A DNA stretch of 64,000 bases from Strongyloides papillosus. Taxonomy: Eukaryota; Nematoda; Chromadorea; Rhabditida; Strongyloididae. How positions within the stretch are numbered: position 1 is the stretch's first letter; each line of letters begins with the position of its first letter. The notes beneath the pieces are model-generated. The model had not been told where the DNA came from and did no database searches. It saw only the letters and a list, made by a program, of their open reading frames with translations. Of this stretch, positions 33,466 through 42,302 are shown one piece after another. The translations under genes were made by a program, and so were the position numbers. The stretch lies in NCBI GenBank assembly GCA_005656395.1, contig SRSI01000020.1:248001-312000 (forward strand), in the 5' to 3' direction.

Positions 33466-33846
33466 ATGTCTTGGAAAGATATGGTAGATACAAACCTCGT
33501 TGGAACAGGTTTTGTCTCCAAAGCTGCAATCCTCGGTGCAGATGGCTCAGTTTGGGGGATTTCAGATGGTTTTTCACTTGATGGTAGCGAAGCTGCAGCT
33601 TGTGCTAAAGCTTTCGCCAATCAAGATGGTGTTAGAGCTTCTGGATTGAAATTTGAGGGTAAAAAATATCTTGTATTGCGTGCCGATGATGAAAGAGTTA
33701 TTGGAAAGCAAGGAGCCGATGGTTTCTTTGCTTATAAAACTAAACAAGCTGTTGTTGTTGGACTTTATAGTAATGGTCTTCAACCAGAGAAATGTTCAAC
33801 AACCGTTGGAGGATTGGCCGATTATTTAAAGAGTACGGGATACTAA
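33466..33846 (+). CDS. PFN: Profilin
   Basis: A 126-aa single-exon protein, the normal length of nematode profilins. It begins MSWKDMVDTNLVGTGFVSKAAILGADGSVWG (the two N-terminal Trp residues bind poly-proline) and ends with the family's helix CSTTVGGLADYLKSTGY. The central strand block KKYLVLRADDERVIGKQGADGFFAYKT fits the actin and phosphoinositide surface. Profilin binds actin monomers, promotes nucleotide exchange and feeds formin-driven filament growth. Coding GC is well above the flanks, consistent with high expression. Confidence 0.95.
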   Translation: MSWKDMVDTNLVGTGFVSKAAILGADGSVWGISDGFSLDGSEAAACAKAFANQDGVRASGLKFEGKKYLVLRADDERVIGKQGADGFFAYKTKQAVVVGLYSNGLQPEKCSTTVGGLADYLKSTGY

Positions 33847-34210
33847 TATTTTTTGTTAATTATAAAAAAATATTTTCTATGGATTAATTTTATATCTCTT
33901 TTGATTCCCGATTTTTTTAATGATCATATTAAAATACTTTTAAAACAAACAAACAAAACGTTCCTCAGAAAATCTAAAGAGAAAACTTTTTAATTAAATT
34001 AAAAAAGTATGAGATGTTAAAATTAAAATATTATATAATTTGCTTCCATACATAAAAATCTTTCTTTCTACATTTCTTTTTTTTATCAAAAAAATAACTT
34101 AAGTTTTTATTTTTAAATAAAATTATTTATAATCAATTTTTTTAAAAATATTTACACCCGCATTTGAATATTGTTTCTTTTTCATGTAATGACATTTTGA
34201 ATGTAATTTA
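33847..34210. other. Convergent 3' spacer
   Basis: Spacer between the 3' ends of profilin and the LHFPL gene. Very AT-rich, no gene seen. Confidence 0.45.
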
Positions 34211-35074
34211 TTACACATCAATAAAACTCGGTTTTGTAGGTTGACCAATCATTTTCATTCTAAATGATTTATTTGTCCCATCATTAGAAGTAATACCATG
34301 TTGAGCAGCTTCAATTCTTCGTGTAGTAGATGACTTAGTAGAACAAGAAATACTAGAACCAGTAAAATATGTGTTACTGGTTAATGGTTCATTAGATCCT
34401 CCATATTCAAGTCGTTTGACATTAACACTCTTTATTGATAATAATCCACAAATTAAAAGAACAACTGAAGATAGAACTGTCGTAAAGAATGACCAACCCA
34501 ATTTACAGGTACCTAATTTAAATGATGTTGATTTTCTACCACAAGCTTCTAAAACCTCATTTGTATCCCAACCAATTGGATATACCAGACAACTAGAAAA
34601 TGTTAGAATTCCACAAAAAACTTGGAAAAGTCCACATATTAATGCTCCATTTCGTGTAATTATATTTGGAACAAAAACAAAAGGTATCAAAAAACAAATT
34701 ATACAAAATGAGATGAAAATGCTTAAGGAAATAAAAATTGTTGACATCTGCCAGTACTTCGATGGAATTGCTTCTAAAGAAATATACCTACCACATTCTC
34801 TTCGTATGTAGTATTTTTCAGCAGTCTAAATAATGGAGAAAAAAGGAAATAAAAACCTGATTAAATAAAATCTTACAGAATTATATTCGGGATAATTACA
34901 TCTCCTGAAAGTGGCAAAAGATGTGTCTTCAGATATACCATCAATAGTGATAGTACCATGTAACCAAAAAGGAGAGTAAAAGGATAGAAATAGTAGGAAA
35001 GTTATAATTGTAGATAAAGCTGTCCAAACATATCCAACTTTAGATATAGAAAATTCCTTATTCATCCTTATCAT
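34211..35074 (-). CDS. LHFPL-family tetraspan membrane protein
   Basis: Two exons on the minus strand, 35074-34877 and 34825-34211 (51-bp intron, phase 0), give 270 aa. Four membrane segments lie at about 13-33, 93-117, 124-146 and 176-198. The first loop has SPFWLHG, FRRCNYP, then ECGRYISLEAIPSKYWQMS. The second loop has SCLVYPIGWDTNEVLEACGRKSTSFKLGTCKLGW. The CLVYPxGWDxxEVxxxCG...LGxCxxxW signature is that of LHFPL/claudin-superfamily proteins (LHFPL5 acts in the hair-cell mechanotransduction complex; others associate with GABA-A receptors). Which paralogue this corresponds to is not decided. The cytosolic tail of ~70 residues is Ser/Thr-rich. A second Met lies at residue 4. Confidence 0.85.
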
Positions 35075-36634
35075 TTGTTATGAGTAAAAAATTATACTAA
35101 ATTACTATAAAAAAAAAGTTAATAAATAGTATATTAGAACATATATAAAAATAATAAATAAGTTTGTGGGATATTATCAAAAGTTGATAGTCATTAATTA
35201 TTAAAATCAAAGGTGCGTGTAAGAGGTTTTGAAATTTAAAATTAGATTATCCATTGATAATGTCTTTTAATAAATATAAAGAATGTAAGAATACACTTGT
35301 GAAGTAATTTATTTTGATTTTACTAGTGATTGAAGTGATAAAAGAGAAGTTGGAAGATTGATAGAAATATGATATAAGATTTTGATAAAAAAAGGTTTGT
35401 TAACAAAATGGATGATTTTGAGGACGTAATACTTTATGTCAAAAATTAGACAAACTTTGATTAATGCTTTTTTTAGAAAACTTAAAGTTTTGTTTTCACT
35501 GAAAAATGATGCTTAATGTATCATTTTTTTTACAAAGCTAAAAGCAATATTTTAGATTAAAATATTTTTAGATTTCCGATGATATCAAATTTATGTTTAA
35601 AAATTACTCTGTTTTTTTTCTTAGCTTTACAAAATAAAACAAAATATCAGAACAAAAAAAAGTCACAATGGTATAATTATAAAAAAAGAAACAAACTAAT
35701 GCGTATAACGTATGATAAACATTGAAGATTGTAAAATGAGATTAAGATAAACTTTTATATTATTAACAAATGTACTTTCACTGTAACATTTATTAATGTT
35801 CTTTTGTTAAAAAATAATTTTACATAGATAGGAAAATGTTAATGATTAAATTAAGTTAGGCATTTTTAGGAATAAAAAGTTCACGCATTTTTCTTATATA
35901 ATAAGATATATAGCGCCAAATAGTTGTAGTTTTATAGGAAATGAGATTGTTTTGTGGTAGAATGAGACCTTACAATCATCAGAAAGGGAAAAAAGAGAGG
36001 TCATGACAGATGGTTATGAAGGAGGAGTTCCACTTTAAGAATATAAAAATAAGTAGATGAAGACGTTTTGAAGGAAAATTAGAATAATCATCAAAAGTGG
36101 ATTAATTTTCATTAACTATCTTCAAAAGGAATAATTTAATTTAACATGAAATGATATACTTTTAAAAATCAATTAATTGGATAACTATCTTAACATGTCA
36201 AATGTTTACTATTTTGATGATTTAAACGATTTTGAAAGCCTATCCAACCATTTTTTTCTTACATTTATTTACACTTAATATAAAAACATTATAATGGTGT
36301 AGTCATATATTCCAAAATAATGAAATAAAAATATCAATATAGAAATATAATTACTATTTAAGAATATGCAAAGGTAACGATCAATGGATTTATCATATAA
36401 ATAAGTTTGTGTTTGTTTATCAATCAACGTGTACTTTCCTTCCTATTGTTATACAATTAAAAGTTCAATACAAGTTTTATTGTTCTTCAAAATATACTTT
36501 TGTAAATCTATAAGGTCACTTTATACTATTTAAAATGGAAATTTTAACTAAAAATTTGTTTAATATATTTTATACAAAATATTATATATATTAATAGAAA
36601 AAATCGTATGTAACATATTTTTTACCATTCTTTT
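35075..36634. other. Intergenic, divergent promoters
   Basis: About 1.56 kb between divergent genes. No coding frame or RNA gene supported. It contains A-rich and GA-rich stretches (for example near 35940-36070). Confidence 0.45.
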
Positions 36635-37272
36635 ATGGGTATTTTAAAACATCATCGTCATCGACTTATTAATACAGCTATTATAGCTATTTCAATAAGT
36701 TTCATTTCCACAATTCTCGAATTCTATGGCATACGTTTGTTTAATTTTAATTAGAGATTATATTGAATTTTTCTTTTATAGTTCAAATAGTAGCTTATCA
36801 ACTTTATGAACGGAAAATAATAGCAGAACCATCCATTGTTGAATATCTAAAATTAAAAAAAAATCATTTTTTTATTCGACACATACCAGCAGTAATTTTT
36901 TTTGTTTTGGCTCTTGGCCTCCATATTGGATGTATTATATGTTTGTATTGGGCCAGAAAATCAAATGTACTCTTTTTATATTGTCTTCGCATTTTTGTAT
37001 ACATATGTTCAGGAACAATTACTAGTTATTGTCTAGCTTTTCCATTATTTATCAGTAATTCTCGTATAGAAGTAAGTGAAGAAGCTCTTATTGATTATTT
37101 TAAAGTTGCAACAATAGTACATTTTTCAACTGAAAATGTTATTAGTATATTTTTGTTTTCTCTTGTAACTTTAGGACCTTTTGTAATTAGTGTTCCACCG
37201 GTAATGCATGTGTATAGGAAAATTAAATTAAACAGCAAAGAACATTTATGTTCTACCTTTGAAATTAACTAA
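36635..37272 (+). CDS. Small multi-pass membrane protein, unknown
   Basis: Two exons, 36635-36734 and 36782-37272 (47-bp intron, phase 1), give 196 aa starting MGILKHHRHRLINTAIIAI. I do not recognise the family. Four or five hydrophobic segments are visible: near 13-30, HIPAVIFFVLALGLHIGCIICLYW, VLFLYCLRIFVYICSGTITSYCLAF and VISIFLFSLVTLGPFVISVPP. The His/Arg-rich start should be cytosolic. It could be a short nematode receptor-like protein or a fragment of a larger serpentine receptor, but no canonical motif supports that. The 3' end converges on the chemoreceptor-like gene, 82 bp away. Confidence 0.65.
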
Positions 37273-37354
37273 TTTTATTTAACTTTTTTTTTGTATAATG
37301 TAATAATTAATGATAATATATTTTGATAAACTTTTTTAATATTCTTTTTTTATT

Positions 37355-38439
37355 TTAATTCTCAATATTAATTGAATAATTGCTTTGTCCAATGGCATTA
37401 TTAATAGCACTTGCTTGTTGTAAATGTTTTCTTAAAAAATAAAATAAAAAAAACTTATAAAAGTATACCTGATATCAATTTTGTTTTTAAGTAAATGAAT
37501 TACCAAAAAATATAAAAATAAAAGAGTTGGATATATGTGCATCATTAAAGTAGCAACCTGGATTGTCTTATGGATTTTTAATTCTACATCTCCTTCTTTT
37601 ATTGGAAGAAAAAGAACACAAGAAAAATACAAAATTGGCAGGGCATGGAGGATAAATGATAAAAAAGCACGAATCGCAAAAAGTTTAAAAGATAATGATC
37701 TATTTATATATTTTTCATTTCTTGCGTCATGAGAAGATGACTTAATGAATGTTTGAATTATTCTAATAAAATAAAATGCAGTTATAATAATTGTTGATAA
37801 AAGTGTTAAAACAACTAAAATTAAAAATGATTGAAGTAGTGAATCTTGAGCTGTATAATAAAATAAATATTTGGCATCTCCTTCTTCTAGGTAAGCTGTC
37901 ATATTTGGATTTTGACTTTTATAATAGGCTAGAGAATCATCACCAACATTTTTTGCATTGTCTAAATATATTGCTATAAATGCTAGTACTAAATAAAGTT
38001 TTATGTAAGCGCATAATTTTAATGCCTTCTCTTTTTTATAAACATCTGATTTATGGCAAATTCTTAAGTAATAAACTCTACCCTCAACTTCGATTAATAT
38101 AATATTAAAAAGAACAATTACAAATGCGACTACAGTTCCAAAATTTAACAACTCTGGATGTAAATCTTTTAAAAATCCCATACATGCTCCACCAAAAATT
38201 GGTATAAGTAGATACATTCTTATAGCAAAACCATAAAAAATGCTTAAAAATGTTAACAAAACAACATTTATCATTAAAAAATGGCTGACATTGGAAGTAA
38301 CATTCAACGGACGAGCAAGAAGAAATACGAAACTTATTATTCCAAGTGCACCATTTATAGAACATAATATTAAACTAATACAAGAATACCACTCCATTTC
38401 CATCTTAAATTGTAACTGATAATTTAATATGGATTCCAT
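37355..38439 (-). CDS. Seven-transmembrane nematode chemoreceptor-like protein
   Basis: Exons 38439-37469 and 37430-37355 on the minus strand (38-bp intron, phase 2) give 348 aa. Seven hydrophobic segments are countable: about 20-43, 52-82, 100-120, 143-162, 205-230, 255-280 and 295-318. The last reads TLMMHIYPTLLFLYFLVIHL and is followed by a basic cytosolic tail, as in nematode serpentine receptors of the Srh/Str type. The exact class is not assignable by eye. The fourth-to-fifth loop is acidic (YLEEGDAKYLFYY). An in-frame Met at residue 13 is an alternative start. Such receptors usually act in ciliated sensory neurons. Confidence 0.7.
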
Positions 38440-39589
38440 TAATTATATCGGTAAAAAAATTGCCAAAATAGGTACAAAATTAAAATTTTATTATAACAAA
38501 TGTTATGAAATATAACCAGACAAAACAAAACTTTTCAATATTATTAATTGCTAAGATATTATGTACCTTACCAACCTTAATATGAACAGAGATATGTATG
38601 TTTATTTTTAAAAGCGCATACACATTATGGCATGAAAATCTAAATATCATAGTTGCGTTATAAATCCCTACCAACAACAAAATTATAGTAATTTATTTAT
38701 TTCACATAGAAATCTTTTTTTGACTTTTAGAGTATTTATGTTTTTTGATGACAAGCGTTTGAAAAAATGTCATCATATCAGATACAAGGGATTATAAAAG
38801 CAAATGGGTTATAGAGATAATCACTTTCTGTAATGTCACTGTTCTTTTTTATTTCATTTGAAATCACCAGAAAACATTTAATTTATGGGTTTCTTAGAGT
38901 GTAAAGGTTAATGCGTAATTGAAATGTATTTCACATTATGTATTTTTAGAAAAAGTGCAATTTCCTGTCTCTTAGGTATTGTCTCCAACTTCAGTAAACA
39001 GTAATTTTTCTTGTCATGTACTTTATTTTATTAATTCTTTTTTTTAAAACATTGATGTATTAGTCACCAAAATTAATTTTTTTTACATTCTAACTAGTAT
39101 TTCAAATCTTGTTTGATTTTGTTTGTTTTTTAACATTTCCTTCGTAAGTAGTATAGGGAATGACTTTTTATTAAGTATAATGGTTACAATTAGTCATAAA
39201 GAGTTAAAGTAATATTTTAAGAGATTAATGACTAATTTTCCTCACGTAAATTTTTCTTCTGTCCATGTTTTACCTTGTCGTGAAGAATGTATTTCTGGGA
39301 AACTATGTTCTTTAAATTATTATCATTGTTATATTTTATTTTTAATTGTTTTATATTCTTTTGAAAGGATTTATTTACATTATGTCATGGTAGATAATAT
39401 AGTTTATTAATAGAAGTACTGTTACTTTAAAAAAAAGCCCAACCTTGAATAAGATGATTTAGGTATATTATACAAATATTAATAGTTTATCTAGAAAGTT
39501 ATTATTTGTCAATTGTGTAAAATAAATTTCGAAAATTACTATAGAAACTATTAACATCATTCTCGTAATTTAAATTTATTCTAGGAAAT
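38440..39589. other. Intergenic, divergent promoters
   Basis: About 1.15 kb between the chemoreceptor-like gene and the TIL inhibitor. A 60-codon frame at 39228-39410 has an ATG and a Cys-containing start (PCREECISGKLC), but no second supporting signal, so it is not called. A TTATTCTAG acceptor ends at 39584, just before the inhibitor ATG, and is a candidate spliced-leader site. Confidence 0.45.
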
Positions 39590-41758
39590 ATGAAATTACT
39601 TCTCACTCTGTTTTCTATACCACTTATTTTTTTGCCTGTTGAGAGTGTAACACGATGCGGAGGAAATGAGGTATTGAATCAATGTGGGTCACTATGTGAA
39701 CTTAAATGTGGTGATTCTGAGAATAAAGCTTGTCCTTTAGTTTGTGGTCCACCTGCTTGTCAATGTGCACCCGGTTTCAGAAGACATCCAACAAATGGAC
39801 AATGTGTTAGACCAAATCAATGTCCAGCCAACTCACAACCTAATAGATGCGGAAGAAATGAGGTATTCAATCAGTGTGGATCACTATGTGAACTTAAATG
39901 TGGTGATTCTGAGAATAAAGCTTGTCCTTTAGTTTGTGGTCCACCTGCTTGTCAATGTGCACCCGGTTTCAGAAGACATCCAACAAATGGACAATGTGTT
40001 AGACCAAATCAATGTCCAGCCAACTCACAACCTAATAGATGCGGAAGAAATGAGGTATTCAATCAGTGTGGATCACTATGTGAACTTAAATGTGGTGATT
40101 CTGAGAATAAAGCTTGTCCTTTAGTTTGTGGTCCACCTGCTTGTCAATGTGCACCCGGTTTCAGAAGACATCCAACAAATGGACAATGTGTACTGCCAAA
40201 TCAATGTCCAGCCAACTCACAACCTAATAGATGCGGAAGAAATGAGGTATTCAATCAGTGTGGATCACTATGTGAACTTAAATGTGGTGATTCTGAGAAT
40301 AAAGCTTGTCCTTTAGTTTGTGGTCCACCTGCTTGTCAATGTGCACCCGGTTTCAGAAGACATCCAATAAATGGACAATGTGTACTGCCAAATCAATGTC
40401 CAGCCAATTCACAACCTAATAGATGTGGAAGAAATGAAGTACTTGATCAATGTGGAGCAGCATGTGAACTTGATTGTGGTGATTCTGAGAATAAAGCTTG
40501 TCCTTTAGTTTGTGGTCCACCAGCTTGTAAGTGTGCGCCTGGTTTCAGAAGACATCCAACAAATGGACAATGTGTTAGACCATTAGAATGTCCAGTAGTC
40601 TTTGATCCTCCATCATCTTGTAGAATGAATGAAGTTGTTGTTCAATGTCCACCAAGATGTGAACCTTCATGCAATAATCTTAATGCAAGCTGTCCTCCTG
40701 TTTGTGGAAAACCAGGATGCGTATGTGCTCCAGGATATGTTAGAGCTCCAAAATCAGGTGATTGTATCTTAAAATCACAATGCTTTCCTAGTACTCCAAG
40801 TCCAGTAACATGTCAAAGAAATGAAGTTTTCCTTCAATGCTCAAGTCCATGTGAAGCAACTTGTGAAGATCAAAATCCAACATGCGTTAGAAGGTGTGAT
40901 GAACCAAAATGTCAATGTAACACAGGATTTGTTAGAGACACAAGAACTGGAGCCTGTATTTCACCTTCACAATGTCGTAGAAGCACTCCAAAACCAGTAA
41001 CATGTCAAAGAAATGAAGTTTTCCTTCAATGCTCAAGTCCATGTGAACCAACTTGTGAAGATCAAAATCCAACATGTGTTAGAAGGTGTGATGAACCAAA
41101 GTGTCAATGTAGCACAGGATTTGTTAGAGACACAAGGACTGGAGCCTGTATTTCACCTTCGCAATGTCGTAGAAGCACTCCAAAACCAGTAACATGTCAA
41201 AGAAATGAAGTTTTCCTTCAATGCTCAAGTCCATGTGAACCAACTTGTGAAGATCAAAATCCACCATGTGTTAAGAGGTGTGATGAACCAAAGTGTCAAT
41301 GTAGCACAGGATTTGTTAGAAATACAAGAACTGGAGAATGTGTCTTACCATCACAATGCCGTAGAAGTACTCGAAGTCCAGCAACATGTCAAAGAAACGA
41401 GACTTTCCTTCAATGCTCAAGTCCATGTGAAGCAACATGTGAAGATCAAAATCCAACATGTATTGAGAAGTGTGATGAGCCAAAGTGTCAATGTAGCACA
41501 GGATTTGTTAGAGATACAAAAACCGGAGCTTGTATCTCACCTTCTAAATGCTCCCGAAATCCACCTGGTATTGTAAAATGCCCAACTAATGAAATCTATA
41601 CTATATGTTCAAGTTTATGTGAACCTTCTTGCGATGATAGACGTCCAATTTGTGGTAGAAGTTGTGAACGACCAAAATGTGAATGTGTATCTGGATTACT
41701 TAGAGACAAATCTACTGGAAGATGTGTTGAGGAAAGTAGATGTCCAAGAAGAAATTAA
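39590..41758 (+). CDS. Secreted 11-domain TIL protease inhibitor
   Basis: A 722-aa single-exon protein. A signal peptide (MKLLLTLFSIPLIFLPVES) is followed by eleven trypsin-inhibitor-like cysteine-rich domains of ~64 residues, each with ten cysteines, starting near residues 22, 86, 150, 214, 278, 342, 407, 471, 535, 599 and 663. The domain plan (NEV..QC..CE..C......C...C..P.C.C..G..R...G.C....QC) matches the Ascaris chymotrypsin/elastase inhibitor family. The reactive loop between Cys5 and Cys6 differs by domain: CPLVC in 1-5, CPPVC in 6, CVRRC in 7-8, CVKRC in 9, CIEKC in 10 and CGRSC in 11. This implies several target proteases. The product is extracellular and probably protects against digestive or immune serine proteases. 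Domains 1-5 and 7-10 are two separate amplification families. Confidence 0.93.
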   Translation: MKLLLTLFSIPLIFLPVESVTRCGGNEVLNQCGSLCELKCGDSENKACPLVCGPPACQCAPGFRRHPTNGQCVRPNQCPANSQPNRCGRNEVFNQCGSLCELKCGDSENKACPLVCGPPACQCAPGFRRHPTNGQCVRPNQCPANSQPNRCGRNEVFNQCGSLCELKCGDSENKACPLVCGPPACQCAPGFRRHPTNGQCVLPNQCPANSQPNRCGRNEVFNQCGSLCELKCGDSENKACPLVCGPPACQCAPGFRRHPINGQCVLPNQCPANSQPNRCGRNEVLDQCGAACELDCGDSENKACPLVCGPPACKCAPGFRRHPTNGQCVRPLECPVVFDPPSSCRMNEVVVQCPPRCEPSCNNLNASCPPVCGKPGCVCAPGYVRAPKSGDCILKSQCFPSTPSPVTCQRNEVFLQCSSPCEATCEDQNPTCVRRCDEPKCQCNTGFVRDTRTGACISPSQCRRSTPKPVTCQRNEVFLQCSSPCEPTCEDQNPTCVRRCDEPKCQCSTGFVRDTRTGACISPSQCRRSTPKPVTCQRNEVFLQCSSPCEPTCEDQNPPCVKRCDEPKCQCSTGFVRNTRTGECVLPSQCRRSTRSPATCQRNETFLQCSSPCEATCEDQNPTCIEKCDEPKCQCSTGFVRDTKTGACISPSKCSRNPPGIVKCPTNEIYTICSSLCEPSCDDRRPICGRSCERPKCECVSGLLRDKSTGRCVEESRCPRRN
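39653..40612 (+). repeat. Five tandem 192-bp coding repeats (TIL domains 1-5)
   Basis: Copies 2, 3 and 4 are almost identical at DNA level. The clearest differences are GTTAGA versus GTACTG near the end of the unit and a single CAACA/CAATA change. Copy 1 is slightly, and copy 5 more, diverged. This points to recent expansion or gene conversion. Confidence 0.95.
40808..41575 (+). repeat. Four tandem 192-bp coding repeats (TIL domains 7-10)
   Basis: A second repeat family of the same 64-codon period, beginning TCQRNEVFLQCSSPCE. Copies 1-3 are closest and copy 4 is more diverged. It is clearly distinct from the 39653-40612 family in sequence, so the two arrays expanded independently. Confidence 0.93.
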
Positions 41759-41996
41759 GATTTCTATGATATAATTTTATTTTTTAACAAATTAATTTTA
41801 TATTTGAAAAAATTGTTTATGATCACTATTTTTCAAAAATACATATATCTAACAAAATAAAATTTAAAGTATATTTTTTCTTATATCATTTAGGATGACT
41901 TTTATTTGATAACTAAATGGTGTTCAATTCCTGATAACGCCAAATGACATTTATAATAATTGGATGTATAGGAAGTTTAACAATTTGTAGTAGTTA

Positions 41997-42248
41997 TTGG
42001 CTAATTACAGAAGAAATTCGAATGGTAAAATAATTTGTATAATCAAAAGTGGCATTAATCTGGAAGATTACTACATAAAAATTCTAAAAAACATAGCTGT
42101 AAATAAGATGCTTAATGTTTTAATTGATAAGAATGATGTATACTTTTTAATTTTTTCCGAAAGTGTATATCTTTCAACTGAAATGATAATAGATTGTTTG
42201 AATTATCTAATCAAAAGGGCCGTAACTTTTTTTAGGAATGTTATTTAA
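41997..42248 (+). CDS. Possible small coding exon upstream of ANKRD40-like gene
   Basis: A frame of 83 codons is open to a TAA at 42248, only 54 bp before the ANKRD40-like ATG. It has no ATG near its beginning (TTG at 41997; first internal ATG at 42108). The AG at 42009-42010 (CTAATTACAG) could be an acceptor for an upstream exon ending in phase 2, but I could not find that exon. The translation (NGKIICIIKSGINLEDYYIKILKNI...) looks like an alternating alpha/beta domain rather than random AT-rich translation. The closeness to the next gene suggests either an operon or a broken gene. Confidence 0.3.
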   Translation: MANYRRNSNGKIICIIKSGINLEDYYIKILKNIAVNKMLNVLIDKNDVYFLIFSESVYLSTEMIIDCLNYLIKRAVTFFRNVI

Positions 42249-42302
42249 ACAAAAGTGCATGTGTTTTAAATTGTTCTTTATTTATTACAATTTTAAATTA
42301 AA

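Noticed and set aside
39228..39410. 60-codon frame with Cys-containing start
   Set aside because: ATG is present, but there is no signal peptide, no continuation and no family pattern.
39744..40316. Three identical 62-codon frames in the TIL repeats
   Set aside because: They are an out-of-frame reading repeated because the 192-bp units are near-identical.
41918..41942. Seven-base-pair stem TGGTGTT/AACGCCA
   Set aside because: Single short hairpin with one G-U pair; expected by chance in a 64-kb window.
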